Shown: in pieces, positions 1-12,900 of the stretch
Layout of the letters: every line of letters starts with the position of its first letter
Position numbering within the stretch: position 1 is the stretch's first letter
DNA from: Lingula anatina
Taxonomy: Eukaryota; Brachiopoda; Lingulata; Lingulida; Lingulidae
Direction of reading: 5' to 3'
Length of the DNA stretch: 64,000 nucleotides
NCBI RefSeq assembly: GCF_001039355.2
Contig: NW_019774903.1
Location: 443,489-507,488, forward strand
Program-made: the position numbers and the translations under genes
The notes under the pieces: generated by a model
Seen by the model: only the letters and a program-made list of their open reading frames with translations
Told to the model about the DNA's origin: nothing
Database searches by the model: none

Positions 1-771
1 AAAATTTGGATAGCAACTGACATTTTGAACTGCTAATCTGCAAAGATATACATTAATCCCTTACACTTCCCAACATTTTACTAGAACTTTCAAAAATATA
101 TACCTAACAGTGTTCACTTAAATAAAAAATGAAAAAAAAATGAAATTAGCATTTAATTTTTTGGGGCAGTGAAACATTTTAAATAAGCATTCTTTTTCTT
201 CTTTTTTTTTTTCTAGCTACCATGTAGTACTACTCCTTATATACAGTAAATATTTTGAAAGTACTTCCTATGTCATTTAACATAAAGTTATTTGTGTTTT
301 GATTAGCAAAACTATCAATTATCACCATAAAAAAACAACAGCATTAAATCTATGACTAGCTTATATAATTACAAAACAAGCTGAAAGTTTCATTCTGAAC
401 CAAATGTTCTCTCAAAGAAGTGCAGATATTTTTTCTCCTATCTCCCCTTTTCTATTAATTTTGCAGAAAATAAAACTTAAATCTAAAAAACAAATAAACA
501 TGCTTGTATGCAACCTAACTGGTTATTAATGCCTGTAAGTAATAAGTGCCATTTTTTACTTTCCTCCTTATATGCCTTTTTTTCAACTGATTCCACATAA
601 ATTTGAAGTAATAAATATTTACACCCTGAGTTTCAAATAAAACTGAAAATTAATACCAACTTTCAGCATAACTCTGCCTTTAAGCTGAGGCACGCTGGCA
701 GTGAGAGTTAGTTTCCAGCAATCTTTGACATTCAGGCTGTCAATATTGGGATCGCGTCAATAAAGTAGTAC
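1..771. other. Intron of the TNRC18/BAHCC1-like gene (next exon lies off-window)
   Basis: AT-rich sequence with no reading frame that carries splice signals or family motifs. Nothing else is visible. Confidence 0.6.
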
Positions 772-901
772 CTGAGGAATTCCTCCCGTTCCCTGTGCTC
801 TCTGGCCTGATTTTGGGCCCGGTACTCTGCCTGTTGGGACGTCTGCTGTGATTGACCCTGATCTCCAATTTCATCTCCACTGCTACTTTCCACTTCATCA
901 T
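772..901 (-). CDS. BAHCC1: TNRC18/BAHCC1-like coding exon 6 (acidic then Gln/Arg-rich coiled-coil start)
   Basis: The acceptor is TCTTGGCAG and the donor CTCAG|GTACTA. It reads DEVESSSGDEIGDQGQSQQ, then a Gln-rich stretch and AREHREREEFLR. TNRC18 has a comparable acidic then RARHREERLL segment after its VGIAVA motif. It enters in phase 1 and leaves in phase 2. The protein continues to the left of the window. Confidence 0.75.
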
Positions 902-3900
902 CTGCCAAGAATTACAAGAGAATATATTGACTGTGCCGACTGGGAAATTTCTTTATATATTGTTATCTACTAATTTTACAATGACTGTGAGCCAACAAAT
1001 ATGGTACGCATATATAGCAAGAAGAAAAAATTTACACTAGATTATATGAGTTGAGTCAAGCTGGGAGACTGAACTTTGGTATGGGGAAGTAGCAATGGCA
1101 ATGTGGTGGTTGATGGAGTGCAGCACCCCTTGTGTTACACAGCAAATGGATATGTAACATCAATCATTCTTTTATTTCATTTTCTAGCAAGACTGTTCAG
1201 TGGACAAATAATAGTCCGGAAATTTTGACACCATTATTGTACCATCTAAGCAACTTTTATAAGTGCAGAAATAAGAGGAGCTCACTATTTTCATCAAAAG
1301 TGTTACCACGCTCTGTGTAGAACAGTAAATTTGGGGCAAAATCTAAACAGATATTGATGGTGCTGAGAATAAACACATTGAACTATTTTTGCCAAATTTA
1401 TTATTGATTTAGCAAAATTTTTATTTTAGCAAAAGGAAAAAAAAAATCAGCTAAAACCATCTTTGTTCTTGAATAAATTAATTTCATTCTCAAAGAGAAC
1501 CTGTTGCTATTTTCACAACTGTTTATATCAAATTATTTTAATATCTTTAGTAATTGTAAAATATGAACATTGCACTGAACAGTAAGTCACACATTTTTGT
1601 CTTCGAAATGGGCAAGGAATGAATATAATTTGTTAGAGTACTTTTTTTCCATTATGATTATATCAATTATCATAAATATCATAATAACTCCAATGCATCA
1701 CAATCAATTTATAAAAAGCACAAGCCATTGCTACCCTATAATTCTCTCCTCTAACACTCCTCTCCACTAGTCTGTTAGATCAAGTAGCTTCAATACAGTA
1801 TTACTTTAGTTAGATCTCCCATTAATTTTCATCTAAGACTGCAATTCTCTTAACCTACTCCAATATCCCAATATAAACACTGTATGGTCTATGTGCATTA
1901 AAAAAACTGCATATGTAGTAATAAGACTCCTCTCTCTCTCTCACTTATTTTTTCTTATGTAAGAATTGTTCGATGACATAAAGAACTAGTTGCAGCAAAA
2001 CGAGGAGTCGGGGAGTTCAATCTCATTATGCTACTAATGTCAGTCTGCAACTAACATTTGCACATGAAAGCCACTTTCACCTTAACCTAATTTATCATTG
2101 TCAAAACACTGCCCAGACAAATATTCATAGACCATATTCAGAGTGAAAAGCATGACTTGGTTTTATTTTTCTCCCAATACCAGTAAATGAACCAACAGAT
2201 ATGTACATACACATTTATATGTATCGTCTTAATGATTATCTGGCTTAACACAACAATTAAATTACTTTTGGGCAAATAGAAAATTTAAGCCGAGTTGAAT
2301 TTAGTCATGAATTTATTATTTATTTAGTTAAAAACAGTAAAATGCATTTTGCCATTAATCAATTATTACGTACTTAAGTTATCAACAGTAAAATGCATTT
2401 TCCTATTAAAATTATCAATTTAGTTAAAAACAGTAAAATGCACTGCCCATTTCCCTAGCCAAATAAATATGTATGCATTTGGCTGGAATTTACTGAGCTG
2501 GAGCAAGTTCAGAAATTTAATATGATATGCATGCAAGCTCATTTCCAGGGAGCTAAACCAATAAATTAGAAAATGCATTTCTAAAATTTATGAAAATGTT
2601 CCATTTCAGCAAATGATAATATCTGCTATTAGAATTGTCAATCAAATCTCCTGCTTAAAAATGCAAGTTCATTTTTAAAACATTTTTGTACAAATCTAGG
2701 TACTTTATGACACTGTCAATCTCTATATTTTTTGTCACTTAATGAGTAATGCCGTGAAAGACAATAAAAACTTTGTTTGTATATAAAATTCATTCTGCAA
2801 TCTCTACATATAGGAAATTTGGCGGCAAATAAAAATCATCTACCTTGTTTTTTGTTTTTTTCCTAAAAGATGTCAATTTTATCAGAAATGTACACCAGAG
2901 GACCAAAACATGTTTACCAAAACTATCACAACCCCACAATACGCACAATCCATAGGTCACACGATAATTCATCACATGTTCTATTACAAAGGTGATTATG
3001 CCTGCATATTTCTCCTCAGTACTGTAAACAATTTGAAATCGATTCTTTTTTACCCCCACATTTCAGCTATGACTTGTTTCCACTCATAACAATCCCTGGC
3101 CCTTTCGGAGAGAGTAATTTGTCAGTCACACATCCCTGCACTCTAACCAAATGTTTAAAAATAAAGTCATTAGTAAACTAATAGGAAAAAAGCACAAAGC
3201 AAAAAGGTTAATTTGCATCCACTAACCTTTTTTGAGGGGGGGTTAAAACATGATTTATACAAATTTTTATTGGATTAAATAGTAAATGCTTTTTTTGTGA
3301 ATAAACTGGAATTTCCAAAATACCAATAGTAAAATAATGTTTATCTGGTACTTTTTTCTTTATATCCCTAAAAACTGGTTACTCAGCAAAAAGTGCCATT
3401 TCAATGAAATTCATGATATCAATTCTTACGTCATTGTCAGTAAAAGAACATTTTTCAAATGAACGGTGGGCTTTCGCAAAATAGGTGTTTGAATTTGCAA
3501 TCAAACAACATTTGTCATGTGCCACTTACTTATCTGCATTTTCATTATACTCAATAATGAAATCTCTATAATGCTGCTTTCGCAAAATCAATCTACCTAA
3601 TGATTTGTACTAGGTGTCCATGCAATAATGATCTGACATTGCAAGTCATTAACAACACACAAAATCCACAGTACAAAACCAGCCACATTTCTACATCATT
3701 TTCCAAATCAGTATTTCAGAATTTAAAATGAGCAAAGAATGAGTACCTTTTTTTTTTTGTTCAATCAAGCAGTAACCTAATCAGAAATGAATTTGTAATG
3801 TATATTCATATATTAACTGAATAAATTATTATCAATATTATTAAAATTTGTTCTCTCCTTTTTTGTACTCTGTTCTAGTGTATAATTTACCATCATATTG

Positions 3901-6900
3901 CAATCAACATCAAAATACACAATCTGTTCCAAGTTCTTCAATGAATTAACAATACAACAGTCATAAACACATGTAGCCTTGAAGCAACATTTCCTGTCTG
4001 TACAACCTACATCCATCCGACTACATTAACGGCATTATTCTCATGACAAAGATGATGAAAAATGCAACCCCAAGGGCAATTATTTTGTCTACAATTCCAT
4101 ATTACAATCTGATACTGCAATGTACAACTGGTTACGTAATTCTGACCGTACAAGTTAAAATAGCTCTCCTGCTGTCTAACGGCAAATTTTCCTTCTTTCT
4201 TTTTTTCTTCAAATACCTTTTGGCTTCAGTGTAATCAACATTCACCCATTCTCCTGCTTTATATGCAGCTCAACATAGTTTTCTGCTTTGGGTCAGAGCA
4301 TGCATATTGTGTGCCTTAAAATGCATCAATGTGAGAACTCATCCTGATAAAGTGCTACATGTGGTTCAATAAGTTGGGATATGATCCCCGAATAAAAAAA
4401 AAATCATTTTCAGTTGGCATGTTTGTCTCTTTTTATAATCAATTTTTTTTAATTGATGAATTCCTATTCAATTCCTAGAAAAATCCTCATCCAATGTTAT
4501 TCTTTACACTTAACCATGCAATTAATTTTTAAAACAGATTAAACTGACCTATGACCCCCATAAACCTTGCTATTTTGACAGAATGGTTTTCCCAAACTCA
4601 CAACTTCAGCGCAATAAAAAAGCAGTAAGTGCAAAGATAAAACATTAAGTATGTCCAACTTACCTCTTGTGTTACTTTGTTCCTGTCTCTGCCTAGCAAC
4701 TGCAATTCCTACAGGGATATTTTGGCCTGGAAGTAAAAAACATACATTTGAAACCCACTTAAACCTGTACATGTCTGCCTTTTCACATCAATACATAAAA
4801 TGTGATGTACACAACTCCTATTCAAGAAAGAGAACATATAAGTGCCATTTCATTACAAATGGCAAAGAAAGCTCTCGCCGCATCAAATGTCTAAAATAAC
4901 AACATGTGAATTAAAAACCTCAAACAACATCTTCAAAGGCCAAACATATTTTCAAACATTAATTTTCTTTTCATTAGACAAAAAGCTGGCGTGTAATTGA
5001 GAAACTCAGAGTCGCAATAATTTGCTATTCTTCATGAACTTAATAATTTACATTTTTATTTATCTGGAAACTCTGCATTATGCATCATTCACACTGATGA
5101 AGGTTCTGATAATTGCAATATATACATAATGAACTAAAATTACCAAACATGATGCATGGAATCATAACATACACATTACTCTCAGTTTCAAGCTAGTTTA
5201 GTTTATAAAGACCTTCATGCAAAGATACTACAATTTTCAACAACACATGCCGGAGATGAAAGGGATTCATTTTTCTCTTAGTGGTCATGAACATAAAAAC
5301 TAAAATCTGTACAACAGGGTTTATAATAAATTTTTAATTAAATTTTGTTTTGATTCATTGTGCTAATTAATGTATTATTTAAACAACATGCCTTTTTCTT
5401 TCTTCAAAAAATCAATCCATTTATTTTCAGTTTGAAAAATAAAAACACCAAATCATTAAATAAAATGCCCAAAAATACAAAGAAAAGGGCTGATATTCCT
5501 ATGGCATTTCCAATACAGTCGTTACAATTTATCTACTCTCTGAACTCTAAAATAGCACAAGCTATCATGGGAAATCTTAGAAAGCAGCGGATGAAAATTG
5601 TAAGAGATTTTGAAATGTGTCCACATCAACTCAATTACCCAGAAGTTTGAGCTGAACAAACCAGCAATTATTGTTTAACACAAAAAACAGGGCGCCTTGC
5701 ACTGCATGCCTGTTTTCTATGCTTTTTTCTGTGTTGCCAAAAGTTTATTTGGTGCAGTGAATACCAGTGGTATGATAAAATTTCAGTTTTCTCCAGTCTG
5801 GAAGACCACTTGGCTAAACAGCTTGGAAATGAAAAGGCAACAGAATGGGAATGAAACAACAGGTTCACTACTTCCATGTGTGTTCACTTTTTGGAGAAGA
5901 AATGCTGCAAATGTTTCTTTTTACAAAACGGAGCCAAAACTAAATGGCCTGTGACCCGAAGATTTTCCTGTAACCAGACCCAGGAGTCTAAGGTTCCACC
6001 TGCTTCAGCCCAATCTCAGAGTGAATACCATAAGATACCTTAAAGAAATAACAGAATGCTTACCTTCACTAGTCTTTGATGCAGCACCACTCTCCTTTCT
6101 CTCTCCCCCATGTTCCCTGTTCTGAGCTGTACTTTGCTGGCTTTCAACACTGAAATTTCTAGGGTCACTGCCAGATTTTGTCGTTGGCATGGTAACCATC
6201 TGTCTGGGCAACCATCCTGCTTCCATTAGTCTTTTCTTTTCTTCTTCTGAGTACAGTCTTGGGTGCAGGTGGTCGTATGGGATGATATAGCCATGCTGTG
6301 CAGCCAGAGCTGCAATGTGAGAGCTGGCCATGGTTGGGTGACCCCAGTCGTACACCATGTGGCGATTCTCCTGTTGTGGGGCCTGGGATGTGTTAGTAGG
6401 AGTCAAGTTGCCCTTGCTGTCGGTTGACTGTGTCATTGTAGGGCTCATGTGGTGGCCGTCAAGCTGTGAGGGGACCTGTGGGGCGTCTACTTGTACAGAG
6501 GGGTATGTGACAGAAGAAGCGGGGACTAAAGTTGGCTGTGAAATGATGCCACTACAACCACCACCTGCCGTGCCTGAACTATTAACATGATGTGACATAC
6601 TGGCAGTGACATTTGACTTTACAGCAGTTACAGCGCTGTCAATTTTATTTTCCACAGCTCTCAAGGCTGGCTGAGTTATTGCACTGTGTACTGAAACCCT
6701 ATCACTGGGCTGATCTTCATTTGATTTGGGGTCAGTCTTTTCAGATGGTTTTGCTTTAGTGGCTGTGTTTTCTTCTGCCGTGCCTCTGGTAGTTGATTTC
6801 TTACTAAATTTTGTTGACTTAGCTGTAGCCATGTTGCGTTCTTCTCTGTGTGTGACCATTGGGGTGGGATTAGGAGCTCCAGTGACTGGTGGCTCCGAGG

Positions 6901-9900
6901 CAAATTTTGATCCATCTGAACTGCTGGCTTTGATTGTTTCTGACTTTGATTTCATCTCTCCGGCACTGGCCTTAGCAACAGCCACTGATGGCGTGGTACA
7001 GGTCATACTGGGCAGAGTGCCGACTTCTGGGGTATAAGTTGTGGCATGAACCTTGCGGCCATGTTGATTCCCCTCTTGTTGCATGCTGCAGGAATATAAC
7101 GTCTGATAATAAGGCAGCAGATATGTTGATGAGGACGTAGCAGTGGTCAGTTGAGGACCCAATTGCTTCACATCTGTCACCTGTGCTGGACCACCGCTGC
7201 CACCTGTAAATTAAGACCAATTTCATAGAATCATTTTGCCGAGAAGTCTGATACTTTGTCAGCAGCTCGCTGCCTGCAGGATGTGGCATTATGAGCAGAC
7301 ATAAATTCACCACACAGCAAATCAATAAGTGTATTCATGCAGTCCAAATCTTGGGGAGATAATCATGTGATAAATGATACAGCAGCGAGACAGCAATAAT
7401 ATTTTACTGATGTTGCACTTCTGAATACTCTGCATACATTTGGTTCATTTCTGTTACCTTTATTTTCTTTTTTACTTATAATATCCTGCTTGCATTTAGT
7501 GGGATTCTTAAAAATGTAAATATTCATATTATTCCTTCTGTTTAGGCTGTGTACTGACCGCATGTGTTCATGAGTCTTCAGAAATGGTACTTTCATTCTA
7601 TGAATATCATGCATAAATTGAAGTTAAACTTTTTTATTACTCTATATCTTTGCTCATCTTTCCCATTACTAAAACCACATGATTCCAAAGAGAGAGACAC
7701 CTGTCTGAAAAATACTTTGTTTACAATCTTTATGTATGCAGTCTTAATCAAACACCGACTTATTTGTTCTTTGCCAAGACAGCGCCATTTGTTTATTCAC
7801 CACCACTGTCTTTCATCATTCATTCAAATATATATTTGTTTCTTTTATTCATATATTCATTACCACCAAATAAGGTAAGCAAAATTGCAAATAAAACCAG
7901 CAATGGCTCAAGGGGAATTTTCCAGACTGCAGAAATTGTCAGTGTACTGTTATTATCATGGATTATTTTGTGTTGCCTGGTTCAATCAATAAATTAATAT
8001 TTTGTACATGGGTTTTCTTTTTATTTTTTTATTTGCTTCCGCTTACTCTAGATGAAACAATATATTAATCTGTGATTATAATTATTCTTAGAAATTTATT
8101 ATATGTTCAATATTTTAATTGCATGAATTAAAATAATAAATTGTCATCCTCAATGAAATATACTTTTTGCAAGGGGCCATTTTTGAGATTTCTGTACCTC
8201 TTTTTTCAGTTTTATTCTTAAATAGCATATATTGTTAAATGCATGCTCCATCATTTCTTTATAATTTTTAGGTAGATAAAAACAAAAGAAATGAGTGCAC
8301 AAAATTGTATAAAAAATGATGACTTAGTGTACTTTTGAGAAATTGGAACTTATTTATACAGTGGTCAGTGAGGATTTGAAAAAAAGTCATGGCACCAGGA
8401 AAATAATTTATTTTATTTTCCTTGTCCAAAAAATCTCATTGATAATTGTATTCATTGAAGTACATATTTTTAATTATGTCTTTGTTATATCTTTTTTATA
8501 GTCCACATTGTAAAAGACACTAGTTTACAGTCCATTGATGTAAATTCTTTTAATGTTCAATAAATTATTATTAATTATTACTTACAATCATTTTAAACTT
8601 GTGTTGAAATAGGTTCATCAGTTTGGTAATGTTAATCAGTAGCAAATATTCTTTTTCTCACATGTATTTTTATGAAACTCACATGTTCATGTTGATGTCA
8701 ATCTGACATGTTCTGTCTGAACTGAGATTATTAAGTGCCATTCACGTCACCAGTGGTCATTCTATTAAAACAAAGAAGGATACATATCACAAACCTGTAT
8801 AATGTTCACAGGTGCGACACTAGAGGACGGGGAGGGGGGGGCGCAAAAACAGTTCTCAGCCACTCGATGAATGACACTTGGTGACGTCAATATAGATTGA
8901 GGATGTCAGATTAACATCAAAACATGACTATGAGTATCATAAAAATACATTTTAGTATGTGACAAAGAACATTTGCTACCAATATGTATCTTTGGGCTAT
9001 TTTTTCTTTTATAGAAAGCAAGTTTTCATCATAAAAAAATGTGACCAATAATGATCTTGGTGTTGTAGCAATCCCAGTATCATGCATTTTTCACAAGGCG
9101 TGACATAAAAATAATGCCTCCTACCTTTTGCCAAAGGCTAAACTGATTTTCGATTTAAGAAAGTGATTTTAAGGCTAAAAATGGCATTTTCCTGCCATTT
9201 ATTATTCTGATATTTGACAAATTATTTTCTGCTTCTAGGCTCACAACTCTCTCTTATGTATTAATTCAGTACTATTCATATGGTAACCCCCCAGCTTCAA
9301 GATCCAAGTATATTTAACCTTTAAATGTCCTTGCATAAATTCTTGAGTGTTTTACCCATGTGAATAGCAATATAACCTGTCTCCCACAAGTGACAACTAA
9401 GAGATTATTTAACACATGCCAATTAAAAAACCCAATATCTTTATTTCTACATAATCATATAACAGTTACATAATATTCAAGTTACAAATTTGAAAGACTC
9501 TAGGTATTATGGACCCATATACAGGGGTGTTTTGGGATTCGAAAGAATCGTACTTTTAGTAATAAAAAGGTCTGCTTTAAATTAAATTTTTATCTCGGTA
9601 ATGTGCCATTTCTCAAGTAAGGTAAATGAAAGGGGCAAAAGAATCCAATTTTTCAGAAAGGGAATCCCCTTTGAAATTGCTGGCTATAAGCCTGTATCAC
9701 AGTAAAAACTGCTTCAGTTTTCCTTCAATATCCACTCAGTTCAAGAGACTAAGTCAGCACTTCCATTTACCCATCTCCCCAGAGAGATAATACCGCACTG
9801 AGAAGAATTACGCTTAATTAACCCTCAGCTAATGCTGTGTTTCAATACAAATTTTACATTGTCTGTTGGTTTAAATAATTTAGGAAATATCATCATGATT

Positions 9901-12900
9901 GTGGAGAATAACGTCTATTTTATTAATGTGCAATCCTGGTTGTTATTTGGCTATTTTTCAAATGAAATATTGGAATCAACAAAAAGCCAGAGCATGAAAT
10001 ATTGATGACGGCTTTAAATTGTGTTCAATCTGTAGGATATTAAATTTTTTAATAAATTTGCTGTAACCTTATAATAGGCCAAGTTTGCATTTAATCTGTG
10101 ATATAGACATAGGCAATATCTAAGCACAAATGCTGTGAGATAAGACTTTCAGACTTAGACTTTCAGTCTACCTGGCTTGCTTCAAGTTGGATAGCATTAA
10201 TTTTTTAAACATGACTCCTTTTTAACTCAACAATGAACAACATTTGGCCCAAGACTTTTCCATGGCAATTCAAACAGAAATTTAATTTGGTTATTCAGCA
10301 ATTTTCTGGAGGTGGGATTCCATTTCCAAACATTTTTCAAACTAATTCTTTAAGAATAATCATAGTGCATAGGGCCAAAGGGACATTGAATGACAAGTTG
10401 AAAGACAGTGACATCCTTAATAATGAGGTTAGTTACAGGGTATTAATTCTGAATTATGACACTTTTTTGTGCTTCATTATCTGCAGGTGGATTTCAGCAT
10501 TAAAGGTTTCAATACACCACATTTTTGTTATGCTTATTCTATAATTTCCTTTGTGGATTGAGAATAATATATTATGAAAAAAATGCCAAAACAACCAATT
10601 AAAGATAAAAAATGTCATTATTTCAAATAATTGGTATGAACCATGGCCTTAATGTAAAACACTTCAAAATTAAGACAAACACAAATCTCATATGTTTCTA
10701 TTGAATAAATACAATATCTGTATTAAGTGATGAAAAACCTTTTAACATGGTGTACAGAACTACTTCAGTATTTCACCTGAGTATTTTCATTAATTCTATA
10801 ATATCATGCAGCTTAAATAATAAACAAAACCCAACCATAATCAGGCAACATAAGCTTCTGTGAAAAAAGGGATATTATTATTATTATTATTATTCAAAGA
10901 AATTAATGTCTCGATCTAATTGTTTACATCCTCATGTCTTTATTACTTTTCATTATTATCCACTAAATCAAAGATATCTAAATCAAAGATATGCATGAAA
11001 ACACCAGCCTACATTTGTAGTATAGGCTGCTGTGTTTTCCTATTGTTATTTATCAGCCGTTTATTGGCACCATTATCAACTTTCTACATGACTTAATTCT
11101 ATCCAAATGGAAAATCACTTACCTGAATAAGAACCAACTGTGTCTTTCGATCTGGCTGTTGGAAAAATGCTGTAAATCCCCACCCCAAGGCCATTGGCTG
11201 CTACTGTTCCGTTAACACCTGACCCTTGGACATTGACAGCTGCACCACTGATAGCTGCCCCTGGGCCGGTCATCACTGCTGGCGTTAAGCCTCCCGAGCT
11301 GGAAGGCCCTGTCCCATGTGTCTTCTCCCCAGGGACTGTCACCACCACCCCTGGTTGTTGTACACCTCCCCCTTGGGTGACAGTAACTGCCCCTGGCACT
11401 ACATTAGAAACCCCTATATCGGGAGCTCCAGATGTCACCGTGGCAACAGCACTCTGAGCTCCAGTTATGGGTGTTGGAATTGATGAGGCAGGAATGGCAG
11501 GACAGGCATCACCATTCATAATTTTTGATCCAAGCATGCCTCCTGTGGAATGTTTTACAACTTCCGATTTCTTTTTAAAATCATGGCCTTTTGTCCGTCC
11601 CGCATCTACAGAGTTTTCTCTGTTTGACTTAGTTTTGTGACCAGTGTCAGACTTGGTCAATTTTCCCTGTGACAAACTAATCTCTGCGCTTCTTTTGATG
11701 CTATTCGTCTCCTTCTTAATCATATATTCCTTAGACACTTCTGGTCTCACTCTAGGCTCAGGTGACTTTTCCTTTTTAACAACAGAATTAGGAATTGATC
11801 CAGACTCACGTCCGTGTTTTTGATTCTCACTTTCACTTTTGCCATTTGAACCTCGCACGTCTGATTGTTTCTTTGATTCCGCTTTTGCACTGACAGAATT
11901 TGAGCTGAGACTTTCGCACTTGGCTGTGGACATTGCTGTCTCCGAGGCAACAGCATGGCTGACATTGCTTGATAATGGGGAGGAGATACTGGCAGATGCT
12001 TTACTGGCTGCAGCTAGGGCTTCTGCAAATATAAGACGTTAACAAAAGATAGTAATTGTGCCGTCTTTGTAAGTATCTTACCTTTGACTTTAACAATAGA
12101 ACTGAAATAACTGCTTCATGCATTATAGTTATGTGCGATGAAACAAAATACACATATCACAGGGATTATCTTTAATGATGAAAACCATCAGTAAAATACA
12201 TTTACCTGTTTAAATGTCTGTCCAAAATAAAACATTAAAACAGCTATTTCAATTCAAGTAAAATAACTTGACCTATGAGCAATGAACAATTGTACCCTTG
12301 GTAAGAAGAGATCAACTTGGTCAAAGAATCACCGAGCAATTTTCTTCCTTTCTAGGCAAGATCAATAGATTCCAGATTCATACAGTATTCAAGTACACAT
12401 ACAGTGCTTCTTATTTTGCAGGGTCGTGATACTTGGAGGTCAGTTGGGAAATAAAGTGAACGCTGAGATACGTCTATGTTTTAGTCATAGAAACTAAAGA
12501 AACTACATGCTACTGTTAGATAAATGTTATGACCCTAAGCTTACCAGTATATACAAAACCAAACTGTACTAACATTTCAAGGAAATTCCAACTAAAATTA
12601 TTTAACCACCAACAACCTAATGTCTGTGTTTGTTGTAATGCAAGGAAATAATATTGGTATCCATGTCTGCAAAGTACAGACTTCCCTTTGAAATCTTACT
12701 TGAAACAAACTTCAATTTTTTGCCACATTAAAACAAATTAACATTCCACCTTTATATCTTAAACCTAGAGCAGATATTTCTGAAAGGCAGTTGTATACTA
12801 TCACAGTAAATAAGGTCTATTTTTTGCACAGTGCACCCTACAAGCTCTTTAGAACTAGATTTTTCTACCAGCCAAATTGCAAAATTTCCTACACATAAAT

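Larger units (their letters stand above)
7204..11122. other. Intron 3 of the TNRC18/BAHCC1-like gene
   Basis: AT-rich intron holding a foldback element at 8636-8981 and a TTA microsatellite near 10872-10894. No coding exon was seen. Confidence 0.6.

Noticed and set aside
2328-2444. Spaced repeats suggestive of a CRISPR array
   Set aside because: Only three short, imperfect units of unequal spacing within a eukaryotic intron.
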